A DNA stretch of 57,808 bases from Candidatus Omnitrophota bacterium (GCA_016934335.1 JAFGTC010000165.1:1-57808); one strand, 5' to 3'. Shown: positions 1 to 9,532, counted from the stretch's first letter. Notes: generated from the sequence alone by a model not told the origin. Numbers and translations are program-made.

Positions 1-797
1 AGCTCGCCGAGGCTCGACGCCATAATGGCCCCCGCCCGAAAGATCGCCTTCCGATCCGCCCGCTGCGCCAGCTGTTCCAAAACGTCGATCTCCTGCGGAG
101 AAATTTCCGTTCGACGAATGACATCCTCCAACTCGATCATCGGTCGAACGGCGTCAATCGAATCCCGCCCCAACGCCATCCAATCTTTGGATTGGACAAC
201 AGCCTCCAGAATATGATTGATTGCCTTTTTTAAGATCAACGGCAGAGAATGAAATCTCCGCTCCGCCTCCTGTCTTTTCTCGCAAAGCGCTGCATTGTCG
301 AGATATCCGGCGAGCGCCGACCATTTTTTCACAAAAGACTCAATCGACGCGGATGAATCGGCCCAATCGAACGCGGGAATCGAACCGATCCGCTGGTCGA
401 GAAGGATGGAGGCGTTATTCAACGAATTTTCGAGCCGCGATGAATTTTCCACAAGGATGGTCACAAAACGATCCATCATATCGAGAGAATCCAGCGGCGC
501 TTGAATCAAGGTCTCATGAATCGGCGGCAAGGAGACATTGGAGGAAAGGCGCATTTGACGCGGATCGAGTCGGATGCGATCAAGCGGAATTTCGAGGCAT
601 CCAGAGATTTTCTCTTGGATCGAATGAGGCAAAATCCGACTGCTCTCTTCCGAGTAGGCCGATCCCGCAGCAGCAAGGATCCATACTGCCGGAGAAAAAA
701 AGAAAAGCAGCAGCAAAATGGCGGCGAAGCGATGCGCTCCGATTCTGTTCATCGAAAAATCCGTTAAACCTCGCCGGCGCTTTCTAGGGATTTTCAT
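1..797 (-). CDS. Exported protein of unknown function, C-terminus cut off by window edge
   Basis: Reading the minus strand from an ATG at 797 gives an uninterrupted frame of about 265 codons that leaves the window at base 1, so the C-terminus is missing. The N-terminus is basic (MKIPRKRRRG), with a second in-frame ATG at 752 followed by a hydrophobic stretch (AAILLLLFFFSPAVWILAAA) typical of a Sec signal peptide. Either ATG could be the start; the one at 752 gives a more usual n-region. The mature part is helical-looking, rich in Leu, Ile, Asp and Glu, with no motif I recognise. It starts 15 bases downstream of the sucD stop, so it is probably co-transcribed with sucD. It is likely periplasmic or envelope-associated. 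No function is assigned. Confidence 0.72.
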   Translation of the reverse strand, partial: MKIPRKRRRGLTDFSMNRIGAHRFAAILLLLFFFSPAVWILAAAGSAYSEESSRILPHSIQEKISGCLEIPLDRIRLDPRQMRLSSNVSLPPIHETLIQAPLDSLDMMDRFVTILVENSSRLENSLNNASILLDQRIGSIPAFDWADSSASIESFVKKWSALAGYLDNAALCEKRQEAERRFHSLPLILKKAINHILEAVVQSKDWMALGRDSIDAVRPMIELEDVIRRTEISPQEIDVLEQLAQRADRKAIFRAGAIMASSLGE

Positions 798-812
798 ATC
801 CGGGGAAAGGAT

Positions 813-1688
813 CTATGCCTTCTGAAGCGCTTCCAGCATCTTCTCGCCAATCTCGGCGGGGCTGTTGCAGACCAGGATGCCGGCGGCGCGCAGAGCCGCT
901 TCTTTTTCGGCGGCGGTTCCCTTCCCGCCGGCGATGATGGCGCCGGCATGACCCATGCGTTTTCCCGGAGGGGCGGTTTTCCCCGCGATGAAGGAAACGA
1001 CCGGTTTATCGAAATTGCCTTGGATATACAAAGCCGCTTCTTCTTCGGCCGTGCCGCCGATTTCGCCGATCAATACGATTCCTTTTGTCTGATCGTCGTT
1101 TTTAAACGCTTTCAAGCAATCCACAAAGGTGGTTCCAATAATGGGATCGCCGCCGATGCCGATGCAGGTCGACTGCCCCAATCCCACATCCGTGATTTGC
1201 TGCACCGCTTCATAGGTCAGGGTTCCGCTTCGAGAGATGACGCCGATGCAGCCTTCCGAATGCACAAAACCCGGCATAATGCCCAATTTGCATTTCCCGG
1301 GAGAGATGATGCCCGGACAATTAGGGCCGATCAGATGACTTTTCCGGCGGGTGACAAAATCTTTGACTCGAACCATATCCAGCGTCGGGATGCCTTCCGT
1401 GATGCAAACGATAAGTTGAATGCCCGAATCGCTGGCTTCCATAATGGAATCGGCGGCGAATTGCGGCGGAACAAAAATCACGGATGCGTTCGCGTCGGTC
1501 TCCACGCGCGCTTCCGCCACCGTATCAAACACCGGCAATCCCAAATGCGTCGTTCCCCCTTTTCCCGGCGTTACGCCGCACACGATTTTCGTCCCGTATT
1601 CGAGACATTGCTGCGTATGAAAGGTTCCCTCCTGACCCGTCATTCCCTGTACGATCACCCGAGTTTTTTCATCAACAAAGATAGACAT
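813..1688 (-). CDS. sucD: Succinate-CoA ligase (ADP/GDP-forming) subunit alpha
   Basis: The 291-residue product matches SucD in length (about 289 in E. coli) and sequence. It has an N-terminal CoA-binding Rossmann domain starting [11 protein letters not shown], the PGKGG loop, the IGPNCPG motif, and the phosphohistidine loop [12 protein letters not shown], with the phosphorylated His at about residue 247. It catalyses the substrate-level phosphorylation step succinyl-CoA + ADP/GDP + Pi to succinate + CoA + ATP/GTP, as a cytoplasmic heteromer with SucC. A clear AGGAG lies 7 bases before the ATG. The start overlaps the end of the upstream glycosyltransferase gene by 17 bases, implying translational coupling. 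The partner sucC, normally directly upstream, is not in this window, which is unusual. Confidence 0.97.
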   Translation of the reverse strand: MSIFVDEKTRVIVQGMTGQEGTFHTQQCLEYGTKIVCGVTPGKGGTTHLGLPVFDTVAEARVETDANASVIFVPPQFAADSIMEASDSGIQLIVCITEGIPTLDMVRVKDFVTRRKSHLIGPNCPGIISPGKCKLGIMPGFVHSEGCIGVISRSGTLTYEAVQQITDVGLGQSTCIGIGGDPIIGTTFVDCLKAFKNDDQTKGIVLIGEIGGTAEEEAALYIQGNFDKPVVSFIAGKTAPPGKRMGHAGAIIAGGKGTAAEKEAALRAAGILVCNSPAEIGEKMLEALQKA

Positions 1689-3411
1689 AACTTTCTCCTA
1701 ATGAATCGCTTAATGCTTTCAAGAGACGCTGCATTCTATCATGGCGCCCGCATGAGGCAAGCGCCGTTTCCTGACCGCGCCGAGAGACGGCTTCCCGCTC
1801 TTTCGGATGAGAAAGGTAATAGGCGACTTTCTCGCGCAATTCCTCTCGAGAGCGAAAAACTACCAAATCTTTGCCCTCCTCAAATTCATCCAATAATCCA
1901 GGCGCCTCCGTCGTCAGCAAAAATCCGCCGCTGGCCAGTACATCATACACTCTTGGATTGGGAGCGGAAACGCATTGAACATGGAAGATGTTAATATTGA
2001 TTTTAACGGAGGCGTACAAGGAAGCCAATTCCGGCCCGTATCGGATGCGCCTGCCCCCGTAGCAGCTCCGCAGCGGCCCCGCGCTCGGATCGTCCCTCCA
2101 TTCTCCTCCGCCGAAGACGACCAATCCTTGATCGGCCAATATTTCCAAATAATATCGCCGGCGCAGGGCGGTCGCCTTATTCTCCAGATATTCCACTAAA
2201 AAGCCCCGATATTTCCATCCCCCCCGCGCCAACGCTTCTTCGACGATGGGAGACATGTAGATCGGCCGCGCGACATCAAGATCCTTCAAGACGTCATTGG
2301 CGGCTTCGAGCAAATGGGGATCGAGAAGCGCCAGCCCCCGCTCGATCGAATGAATCCCACTCAACCCTAATTCGCCGACAAAGGCGACGTCAATCGACCG
2401 AAATGGTTCGCCTATCTTTGCCGACGCGGGATCGACTCCATACCCGGTGCGCACTTCGATAACAGGCGCCTGGCAGCGCTCCCGAAGATAGGGAATATAC
2501 GTCCGATCAAAAACGCCTACTGCGCTGCATCCCTCCAGATCGGCCGGTTCATAGACGTATCGTCTTGGATTGTCGACGAACCAGACCGCTTTCTGCAAGG
2601 GGATCCGGCTCAATTCCTTCTGCGCGCCGAACGTCGCCGGCGTCGAATTGAGAAAAACGGCCAAATCGAATGGATGCTGATCCAATTCCTGGAGCCAGGC
2701 GGTGGATCGCACGAAGCGGTAGAGGGGCTTTCGCCATTGCAGCCGCTCCGCTTCATAACCCAACTGCCGAAACGCCTCTACGCACGCATCCTGCAGATAA
2801 TTATGCCCCGGCGTAAAAAATCGCACGGCCGTGGGAAACGGAGAGGATTTTCGAACATAACTCGAAACGATGCGCTCGCCGCGCTGATCGAGCGCCGCCC
2901 GATAGCGATCGAAAAGGATCAATAAAAATTCACGCCGCCCGTCCTGAAACGCTCCATCGCCCGAATAAACCTCGGGGATCGCTGCGGCGATATCCGGATA
3001 ACGATGAAGCAGCCGCCGAAGATTCTCTTCCAGATTCGGCGCGATGAGAAAAAAGCAAATTTCCGATTGGATGATGCTTCGCCAATCTTCCGCTTCAAAT
3101 CGACGCCGGACATGACCGGGGCGATCCTCCAGCAGAATCAAACGCCGATTCCCTCCATCGCTCAAATTATCCAACTGAATTGCATCGAACAGACGGCGCG
3201 CCAGGGGACTGTCGGCAAAGCGATCGACAAGATGAAGTTCGGTCCGGCTCGGCGCAAATCGAGCCTGTTCATCCTGAATAACTCGGTCGTCATCGCCGAG
3301 GAATTTCGCATCCGAAAGCGCTTCGGGATCCCCCCCTCGAAGAAGTTGAACCTGGCCGGGATAAACGGCGCCCAGCGCCCGAAGATTTTTTTCCAACAGG
3401 GAATCGTTCAC
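1672..3411 (-). CDS. CgeB/DUF3880-like glycosyltransferase
   Basis: A 579-residue cytoplasmic protein starting at a GTG. The central part (about 180-330) resembles the DUF3880/CgeB N-terminal Rossmann-like domain ([29 protein letters not shown]). The C-terminal quarter carries the signature of the Glyco_trans_1_2 domain: a conserved stretch [15 protein letters not shown], then an acidic stretch and a block ([19 protein letters not shown]) that is diagnostic of CgeB-type glycosyltransferases. Such proteins glycosylate spore-coat or flagellar/surface targets, or lipid carriers; the acceptor here is unknown. The first about 170 residues are not recognisable. It lies 24 bases after the enolase-superfamily gene and overlaps sucD by 17 bases, so it sits in one minus-strand operon. 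Confidence 0.78.
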   Translation of the reverse strand: MNDSLLEKNLRALGAVYPGQVQLLRGGDPEALSDAKFLGDDDRVIQDEQARFAPSRTELHLVDRFADSPLARRLFDAIQLDNLSDGGNRRLILLEDRPGHVRRRFEAEDWRSIIQSEICFFLIAPNLEENLRRLLHRYPDIAAAIPEVYSGDGAFQDGRREFLLILFDRYRAALDQRGERIVSSYVRKSSPFPTAVRFFTPGHNYLQDACVEAFRQLGYEAERLQWRKPLYRFVRSTAWLQELDQHPFDLAVFLNSTPATFGAQKELSRIPLQKAVWFVDNPRRYVYEPADLEGCSAVGVFDRTYIPYLRERCQAPVIEVRTGYGVDPASAKIGEPFRSIDVAFVGELGLSGIHSIERGLALLDPHLLEAANDVLKDLDVARPIYMSPIVEEALARGGWKYRGFLVEYLENKATALRRRYYLEILADQGLVVFGGGEWRDDPSAGPLRSCYGGRRIRYGPELASLYASVKININIFHVQCVSAPNPRVYDVLASGGFLLTTEAPGLLDEFEEGKDLVVFRSREELREKVAYYLSHPKEREAVSRRGQETALASCGRHDRMQRLLKALSDSLGESYVYLC

Positions 3412-3435
3412 AGCAAATCCAGTTCGGCCGCCGAA

Positions 3436-4806
3436 TCAACAAGATTTTTTCGAAAGAGGCACAATTCCCAGCCCCGCGCCATTCAAACATCCGGTTTCTA
3501 TCGTTCCCTCCTTCGGCTTAAACGCGCCGGGAAACCGATCCTTCCAGCCTTCATTGGCGATGGGGCAGTATTGCCTTCCATTCCCTTCGATGGCGGCGAT
3601 CGTGGGAATATGGGCGGCCAACTCGGCGGAATGCAAAAGCGAGGCTGCGGGGGAGGTCAAATCCTGGACGCAGAGAAACAGGTTGTATTTCTGAGCGGCG
3701 GCCCCCATGAGCAGCGCCTGACTCTGCCCTTTGCACGCTTTTAAGGCGACGCCGGTGTAACCCAGTTCGCGGGCCAGCAGCAGGCTTTCGAAATCGACCA
3801 GCGATTCGTCGATCACCACCGGCTTGATCTTCGCCGCGCGGTGCATTTTATTGTCCGGATTGGCTTTCAAATCGCGCGCCGTCGGCTGTTCGATGTATTG
3901 CACTCGATCCATGGCCCGCGGCGCCTGCTCCCGCACTTTGTTCAAAAATTCAAGCAGATACTCGACGCTTTCGCAGCGTTCGTTGAAATCGAGCGAATAA
4001 AACCACGAATCCACGCCGCGCTTCTTCTGAGTTTCCTCGCAAATCCCGTCGACGCGAACCACGCGGTCGACGTCCCATTCCAGATTGTCTCCGTTCAGTT
4101 TGATCTTCAAATGAGTCAATCCGTCCCACTCGATCCATTCCGGCAAGGTCTCGGGAAGCCCGTCGTTGATGCGCGCTTCGATGTCTTCCTCCAGCAAAGG
4201 ATCAACAGCCCCGATCAAGTGATAGAGCGGCATGCGCGGCTTAGGCTCGAGCGATACATAGCGATCCAGATAATCTCCTCGAAACTCGTCGTTCAAATAA
4301 GCGGAGAGATCGCGCTCCATATAATCCTTGCCATACGCATAAAAAACACTTTTCCCCTGCAGTTTCCCGAAAGCGTCATGCACGGCCGCGTCAAAGGGGC
4401 TGGCCACGACAAGCATGCACAACAGCGGGATGGGCTCCTGCAATCCGCACGAAGCCTGAATGTGAGGCAGAGCCTTCCTGTATAAGGGCTCCAAGACCGC
4501 ATTGATTCCGATGGGATGATCGTAGTCGTCGTAACTCTCGGTGATCGATTGAATCTCGCTCGCCAGCGCCTTCATCGCCGCCAGGGTTTCATCATAGCCA
4601 TGCTTCCGGCTGGGAAACGACCAGACGTTCCCGAGCGGCATCGAACCGAATCCCTCCATCTTGCGCCCGGTTCGATCTTTTACGCAGACATAGACATTCA
4701 GCAGCGTCACTTTATCTGTGATGATCCCCCCAAATTTCAGGGGCGTGCGGTAGGCGTGATTTTCATATTCGATTCGAACGCTCTGGATGGTAATATCGGT
4801 TTGCAT
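3436..4806 (-). CDS. Enolase-superfamily enzyme (mandelate racemase/muconate lactonizing type)
   Basis: The 456-residue product keeps the catalytic scaffold of the enolase superfamily: a KxK pair (THLKIKLNG, Lys234/Lys236), metal ligands Asp273 (SLDFNE), Glu306 (YIEQPT) and Asp333/Glu334 (VIDES), and a C-terminal lysine (ALKACKG, Lys356 or Lys359). This arrangement, with Lys acid/base groups on both sides of the Mg2+ site, resembles the muconate-cycloisomerase/dipeptide-epimerase subgroup, not the His-Asp dyad of mandelate racemase. It is longer than typical members (about 350-400 residues), with an extra N-terminal and mid-barrel insertion. The reaction is probably an epimerisation, dehydration or cycloisomerisation of a carboxylate substrate; the substrate cannot be read from sequence. 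The start has a GAGG eight bases upstream. It is first in an operon with the glycosyltransferase and sucD. Confidence 0.85.
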   Translation of the reverse strand: MQTDITIQSVRIEYENHAYRTPLKFGGIITDKVTLLNVYVCVKDRTGRKMEGFGSMPLGNVWSFPSRKHGYDETLAAMKALASEIQSITESYDDYDHPIGINAVLEPLYRKALPHIQASCGLQEPIPLLCMLVVASPFDAAVHDAFGKLQGKSVFYAYGKDYMERDLSAYLNDEFRGDYLDRYVSLEPKPRMPLYHLIGAVDPLLEEDIEARINDGLPETLPEWIEWDGLTHLKIKLNGDNLEWDVDRVVRVDGICEETQKKRGVDSWFYSLDFNERCESVEYLLEFLNKVREQAPRAMDRVQYIEQPTARDLKANPDNKMHRAAKIKPVVIDESLVDFESLLLARELGYTGVALKACKGQSQALLMGAAAQKYNLFLCVQDLTSPAASLLHSAELAAHIPTIAAIEGNGRQYCPIANEGWKDRFPGAFKPKEGTIETGCLNGAGLGIVPLSKKSC

Positions 4807-4950
4807 TATAAATCCTCGTTAAATATGTATTGTCAAAAAAAAGACGCCGCCGTCACACCCTTCTCCTGCATCATTCCTCCGGACGCGAGTGAAGACGAGA
4901 AAAGACTCGCCAAAAATTCCACATTTAGCAGGATATAAATTCGGCGTTCG

Positions 4951-5805
4951 CTACGATTCGACGCTCGATTCCTTCAACCGCTCTCGCGCTGAGGCCGCCT
5001 CGTTGGATTGCGGATAAAGTTGAATCAGTTTTCTCAACAGCGCTCTTCCCTTCTCCACGCTCCCCTCTTCGATGCAGGCGCTTCCTTCCTGGAGAATCGC
5101 CCGAGGCGCCAGCGCATGATTCGGATAGCGCTCTTCGATCAGCTGATAACATTTGAGCGCCTTATCCCATTGATGAATCTGACGATGACATTCGCCGATC
5201 CAAAAAAGGCAATGCACCTTTAAATCCTCGTCCTTGGAATAGGAATAGGACAAGAGAAAATCCTCGGCGGCCGACTCATAATTTTTCTGTTTGTATTGCT
5301 CGGCGGCTTTCAGAAAATATCGATGCTCCTCCGTTGAATCGTAAAACGACGCAGGAATAACCGGCTCCAACGACGCCGATGATTTGTTGACGATTTGAGA
5401 CGCCGTCCTTGCTCGGCCGCCTTTTTCCGGCAGAGAATTCCCGCCGGACGCCGATCGCAGCTGCGACTCGAAAACTCGATTTCTTTCCGAAATCTCAATC
5501 CCCTCTTCATCGATCAAGTCATGCATCATCGATAACGCTTTTTGCTGCCGATGACTCGCATCCAATTGGGATTGTTCATAGGTTTCGAGACGATAAGCGC
5601 CGTCCGAGAAATTCTGATGCATCTTATCCATCTTAGTCTGCGGCCCCAAACATGAGATGCAGAACAGCAGACATCCCAGCGGAATCAGCGCCTCGCCTGA
5701 TCGATGCCATCCTCGCCGCGGCCTTTTTTTCAACACGCCAGGGCCGTCATTCAGAGGATTCGGAGTAACGAACCATTTTGCCAATATCGATTTCTGTCCC
5801 ATCAT
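4951..5805 (-). CDS. YbgF/CpoB-like TPR envelope protein
   Basis: A 284-residue protein with a hydrophobic segment (ALIPLGCLLFCISC) that could be a signal peptide or weak lipobox, then a polar, possibly coiled region, then two or three TPR units at about 180-275 (AAEQYKQKNYESAAEDF, CLFWIGECHRQIHQWDKALKCY, RYPNHALAPRAILQEG). The architecture resembles YbgF/CpoB proteins of the Tol-Pal system, which help coordinate envelope constriction; no tol or pal genes are visible here. The longest frame overlaps the upstream adaptor gene by 59 bases. An in-frame GTG at 5736, just after that gene's stop, would remove the overlap and put the basic run directly before the hydrophobic segment, so the true start is uncertain. 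Confidence 0.72.
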   Translation of the reverse strand: MMGQKSILAKWFVTPNPLNDGPGVLKKRPRRGWHRSGEALIPLGCLLFCISCLGPQTKMDKMHQNFSDGAYRLETYEQSQLDASHRQQKALSMMHDLIDEEGIEISERNRVFESQLRSASGGNSLPEKGGRARTASQIVNKSSASLEPVIPASFYDSTEEHRYFLKAAEQYKQKNYESAAEDFLLSYSYSKDEDLKVHCLFWIGECHRQIHQWDKALKCYQLIEERYPNHALAPRAILQEGSACIEEGSVEKGRALLRKLIQLYPQSNEAASARERLKESSVES

Positions 5806-7063
5806 TCAAGCCGCCCATATCGGATAAAATGATAAAATCGTTCATCCTAAGTCCGGATAGAACTTCAATCCATTCATCATCGCGCCTTCCTGTTTGAATT
5901 GGAAGACGCTTCAAACGCCCATCCCGCGCCACCGAGACGATTTCACGATAACCTTCAACAAAAATAGCATTTTTGGGAATGACAAGCGAGGGCGCTTGGG
6001 CCGGATGAAGAACAACATCCGCAAACATGCCCGGCTTCAATAGGAAATCTTTATTGGAAGCCAATATTTTGATCGGCAGGCTGCGCGTCATCGAATCCAA
6101 CTCCACGCCCACGACATCCACCGCCCCCTCAAACGTCCGGTTCGGATGCGCGGCGAATCGCATCGACGCGTGAACGCCGGCAGTTACGCTGGCGATATCC
6201 TCTTCGGCAACATACGCTTCCACCCAAAGATCCTCCAACGCTTGTATTTGAAACAGTGGAGAGCCGGGGCTCACCCATTCGCCGACGTCCGCCAAACGCC
6301 GGCTGACAACCCCCGTCAACGGCGCCCGGATGGATCCATACCCCACTCGAATTTCCGTCAGGTCCAACGCCGCCTGCGCTGCAGCGACCTGCGCTTCCAT
6401 CTGCTTGATCTCTTCGCTGCGAAATCCGCGCAAAGACAGCCGGTAGGCGGCCGACGCGCTGTCTAATTCCGACTCGGCCACGCTCAGTTTTGTCTGAAAA
6501 TCTTCGTAATCCGACTGGCGAATCATGCCGGCCTCATGAAGACGCTCCTGGCGGGGATGGTCTTTCAGCAGCCGCCGATAGGTCGCTCGAGCGCCGTCCA
6601 TACGGGAGGCGGCCTGCCGCACCTCTTCATCCAAAAAACCCGCCCTCAGTTTCTCCAACTGGGCTTTCAAACTCAATAATTCAGCCTGCGCCTGGCTGCG
6701 CTGCGCCTCCCATTCGCGAACGTCCAGAGCGGCCAGTTCCCGGTCAAGAATCACCGCATCGCCTTCTTCGACATAAATCCGCTCCACCGACGCGGATATG
6801 CGGGCGCTTATGACAGCGTCATGACGAGCCATACACGATCCCTGAGTAAAAATGGGCCAACTTTTTTGCTGTTCTTCCACCACGAACACGACCGCTTCGG
6901 GCTTGGCCGGCGTCTGAGTGAGAAGTTGACTCTCATTGGATGAAGCTTTGCTCTCGCCGCAGCCTTGGATCCCGAAACACAACAACCCCGCCAGCGCCCC
7001 CGCAAAGCAGAAGCGCCAATCAATCCCTGAAACATGAAATAATGCCAATATTCGATCGATCAT
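5747..7063 (-). CDS. RND/HlyD-type efflux periplasmic adaptor lipoprotein
   Basis: This is a membrane fusion protein of the AcrA/MexA class. It has a lipoprotein signal ending in FGIQGC (lipobox-like), then a biotinyl-lipoyl half (ASVERIYVEEGDAVILDRELAALD), a long helical hairpin rich in Ala, Glu and Gln (about 120-220), the second lipoyl half (GSIRAPLTGVVSRRLADVGEWVSPGSPLFQI), and beta-barrel and membrane-proximal domains (LKPGMFADVVL, VIPKNAIF). It would bridge an inner-membrane pump to an outer-membrane channel. No pump or TolC-like gene is adjacent, so the partner must be elsewhere. An ATG at 7135 extends the frame by 24 residues, but the ATG at 7063 puts the lipobox at a reasonable distance; neither has a strong Shine-Dalgarno. 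Confidence 0.85.
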   Translation of the reverse strand: MIDRILALFHVSGIDWRFCFAGALAGLLCFGIQGCGESKASSNESQLLTQTPAKPEAVVFVVEEQQKSWPIFTQGSCMARHDAVISARISASVERIYVEEGDAVILDRELAALDVREWEAQRSQAQAELLSLKAQLEKLRAGFLDEEVRQAASRMDGARATYRRLLKDHPRQERLHEAGMIRQSDYEDFQTKLSVAESELDSASAAYRLSLRGFRSEEIKQMEAQVAAAQAALDLTEIRVGYGSIRAPLTGVVSRRLADVGEWVSPGSPLFQIQALEDLWVEAYVAEEDIASVTAGVHASMRFAAHPNRTFEGAVDVVGVELDSMTRSLPIKILASNKDFLLKPGMFADVVLHPAQAPSLVIPKNAIFVEGYREIVSVARDGRLKRLPIQTGRRDDEWIEVLSGLRMNDFIILSDMGGLNDGTEIDIGKMVRYSESSE

Positions 7064-7180
7064 AATTCTTATAGTAAATGAGAGTATCACTGTTCTGCAG
7101 GTCTGTCCGTTCTGAAACTCTTGGCAAATCTCCATTTCCGGCTACTATATTCTCTCACGAAAACCCCATGGAGGATAATC

Positions 7181-7270
7181 ATGGCTAAAGGAAAAAATAA
7201 AAAAGCCCATAAACTTCGCTGGCGCTCCAAAAAAGCACAGCACAGAAGTCGCCCCAACAAAGGCCGTTAA
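7181..7270 (+). CDS. 29-residue highly basic small protein, unannotated
   Basis: A 30-codon frame (ATG at 7181, TAA at 7268-7270) follows a textbook Shine-Dalgarno, GGAGG at 7170-7174, six bases before the ATG. The product starts MAKGKNKKAHKLRWRSKK and is almost entirely Lys, Arg, His, Asn, Gln and Ser, with one Trp in an RWR motif and a C-terminal RPNKGR; its predicted pI is extreme. A weak hairpin plus T-run follows within 15 bases. The composition and length recall tiny ribosome-associated proteins such as bTHX (MGKGD...WRG...RPRKK pattern), but the match is only in style. It may bind rRNA or another nucleic acid. It is divergent from the adaptor gene and not part of a larger frame. Function unknown. 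Confidence 0.68.
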   Translation: MAKGKNKKAHKLRWRSKKAQHRSRPNKGR

Positions 7271-7279
7271 TCGAACAAG

Positions 7280-7301
7280 TCGCCAAAAATCGGGCGATTT
7301 T
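7280..7301 (+). terminator. Weak intrinsic terminator after the small basic gene
   Basis: A 5-bp stem (TCGCC at 7280-7284 with GGCGA at 7293-7297) closes an 8-base loop and is followed by TTTTCTT. The stem is short, so this is suggestive only; its position 10 bases after the TAA of the 29-residue gene supports it. Confidence 0.4.
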
Positions 7302-7498
7302 CTTCGCCGCATCCCCGGGAGGCATCGACGGATGTTCTCCCTTATTATTTTAAATTTCCCCTCAATATGATTCTTAAAATCCATTTTACAGGCAAATTCG
7401 CCGATTAGGGATGCTCGCATGCCGTCTCTCCTCTATTGGCAGGAGCGTTTATCCGCCGACCAGACGGCGTATATTCAAAAACAGTAAGGAGAGATCGC

Positions 7499-8587
7499 AT
7501 GTCCACCAATACGGAAATTATCGCCTCTATTTTCGATCAAAACGGCGACGGCCCCCTAGCCGATTCACGCATTCCCCGAAAATGCATCATCAAATCGGGG
7601 TTTGGCGCGCAAAAACGGCGCTGCTGGCTGGAATTCTTTAACGAGGATCTCCATCTGCCGATTCAAATCGGCTCTGTGCTCAACGTTGCGATCAACGGCC
7701 TGCCATGTTTTAACGGCCCGATTTTGCAGCGGCGCATCGATTCGATCGACGATCACCTCTCCTGCTATGCAGAATTCGATCCGGCGCACAAATACGATCG
7801 ATTGATTTACAGCGCATTCGAGTATCAAACCATCCTGGAGATTCTGGACGACATTCTCGCCGGTTCGGGATTGATCCCGGATTATCCGGGCGGCTTGGAT
7901 GCGACCTTCCAGCGTCTCGAATTTGCCGGCGATTCGCTGTTCCGCGCCATTGATTTACTCGCCAAACTGGCGGGAAACTGGCGCTGGGATGTCCTGGACG
8001 ATGGAACGCTTCGCCTTCGCCCGCCGACCGCCCCGCCTGATCACCAAATCGCCTTGCAGCGGGATGAAGACATCGTCAATCTCTGAGAAACAGCCGCCGA
8101 TGTATATTCGGAAATCCTGATCGCCGGCGGTTCCAATCAAGGTTCGACGTACGATTGGACAGTTCGAATTCCCGCGTTCAAAGATACGTTTTTTAATGAT
8201 CCCATCCGCGTCTATATGCGCTCTCTAGCCGGTTCGGACGCCTTCGAGGCGCTTCGGCGAGCAATCATAAACCAAATGAATGCAAACCATTACGAACACT
8301 ACATTGACTTAGCGGGCCGGGGCGAAACGATTCAGCCGGGGCACACCGTGAAATTCTATGCGGAAAACTTGCCCATTTTTCCCCAGGAAAAGATGTTTCG
8401 GGTGAAATCTCGTGAAATCACCTATGCGCACGAATCTCTTCAAACCCGGCTTTATCTCACCTCCGGGCATGAATCGACGCTCCGCTATTTTTCCTATTTC
8501 AAAGTGGATCGCTCCCTCCCCCGCTATGGGCCGTTCCAGTTGGATGTCTCCGCATTGGATTCCATGTCGCCATTGGATGGAATTTAA
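7499..8587 (+). pseudogene. Phage baseplate/tail-hub-like gene interrupted by an in-frame TGA
   Basis: A single reading frame runs from the ATG at 7499 (AAGGAG at 7486-7491, 7-base spacing) to the TAA ending at 8587, about 360 codons, broken only by TGA at 8084-8086 (codon 196). Both sides look like one protein: the first half has FNGPILQRRIDSID and a block ending WRWDVLDDGTLRLRPP; the second resumes at once with ETAADVYSEILIAGG and ends with a beta-rich domain. The pattern, a beta domain that carries a target or fold, then a helical linker with a 'LLAKLAGNWRWDV' type segment, is reminiscent of phage late-control/baseplate hub proteins, but I hold this assignment weakly. No other phage gene is nearby. 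CGA to TGA is the simplest one-base origin. Readthrough, selenocysteine or a sequencing error cannot be excluded. Confidence 0.6.
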
Positions 8588-8632
8588 ACGCAGCCGCTTT
8601 GCGCTTGGAGAAAATAAAATTGGAGAAAATAA

Positions 8633-8661
8633 AAAGGAACGCCGCGACTCGGCATTCCTTT
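8633..8661. terminator. Bidirectional intrinsic terminator between convergent genes
   Basis: A hairpin with a 12-position stem (AAAGGAACGCCG, then loop CGACT, then CGGCATTCCTTT) has one C-A mismatch and is flanked by A and T runs. It lies between the plus-strand tail-like gene (ends 8587) and the minus-strand pseudopilin (ends 8700), so it can stop transcription from both sides. Just upstream, GGAGAAAATAAAATT is nearly duplicated in tandem. Confidence 0.75.
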
Positions 8662-8699
8662 ACCATAAGCGAATTAAGAGGACAAATTACATGGTTGGC

Positions 8700-9317
8700 C
8701 TATTTTCCACTGTTGGCGCTCGTTATATTCCCCGGGCCGGCGAGATAAATATCGCCGCGGCTTTTCAAGCCATTACTGGCGTCGAACGAGAGGCCGGCGG
8801 AACTGAAATCCGCTTCCGGCCGCATGTCCGGGCCTTGCGACGCAAAATAATACCGCGTCGAATCCGACAGAGACAGAGCTTCGATGGCGGTGGTCAACCA
8901 TCCCCAATGACCCAAGCCCGGCTTCGCAATCCAAAGATCATAAGTGATATACTTCCAAGATCCTCCAGTCTGCGTAACCCAACTCAACCCGCCGGGAAGA
9001 TCCGTATCCCCGAAAGGATCGACGGGAAATCCACTGATATAAGCGACGGGCGTGGTCAATGCCTTCCAGCGATTTTCCAACGGACTGTTGCCTCCAAACT
9101 TTTCCACCGCCACCAGATCGATGTAGGGATAATCGTTGTTATCCAACCGGTACATCTCGATGGCCATCCCAAACGAGCGCTGGTCGCTTTCCACCCGCGC
9201 AATCTTGGCGCGAACTTGGGCGTTCAGAAAATTAGGCACGGCAATAGCCGCCAAAATGCCGATGATCGCTACGACAATCAACAGTTCAATCAGCGTAAAA
9301 CCCGTTTTTCTTCTCAT
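8700..9317 (-). CDS. Type II secretion/type IV pilin-like pseudopilin (GspG-like)
   Basis: A 205-residue protein with a perfect prepilin peptidase site and hydrophobic helix: MRRKTGFTLIELLIVVAIIG, with cleavage expected after the Gly and methylation of the following Phe. The rest is a soluble head with the usual pseudopilin helix continuation (AAIAVPNFLNAQVRAKIARV) and a Tyr/Asp-rich C-terminal domain (YFASQGPDMRPEADF) like those of the large DUF1559-free prepilin families found in Planctomycetes- and Sumerlaeota-type genomes. It would be assembled in the inner membrane into a pseudopilus. No secretion ATPase or secretin is adjacent, so it is a stand-alone minor or accessory pilin. GGGGAGG precedes the ATG by about 6 bases. 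Confidence 0.9.
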   Translation of the reverse strand: MRRKTGFTLIELLIVVAIIGILAAIAVPNFLNAQVRAKIARVESDQRSFGMAIEMYRLDNNDYPYIDLVAVEKFGGNSPLENRWKALTTPVAYISGFPVDPFGDTDLPGGLSWVTQTGGSWKYITYDLWIAKPGLGHWGWLTTAIEALSLSDSTRYYFASQGPDMRPEADFSSAGLSFDASNGLKSRGDIYLAGPGNITSANSGK

Positions 9318-9532
9318 GGTTCCTCCCCATATCTCTACATGGAAAATACAATGTGGAATTCAACCGACTTCATTATTCGAAACATGCTCCTGCTTGTCAA
9401 GCAGAAAACATCGGTGTTCCGATACTTTTCCACCATGATTCCAACATCATAAAAATACCAGTTAACTTGAGACTTTTCGTTGCTGCAATGGCTACAACTA
9501 TAAGCCCCATAGAGAATGGAAACAGAAAGCGC

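Noticed and set aside
948-1994. 348-codon plus-strand frame opposite sucD and the glycosyltransferase
   Set aside because: Both opposite genes are well supported and this frame has no recognisable protein features.
8084-8140. Selenocysteine insertion at the in-frame TGA
   Set aside because: Only a 4-bp stem (CCGA/TCGG) follows, and a Sec residue makes little sense in a tail-like structural protein.
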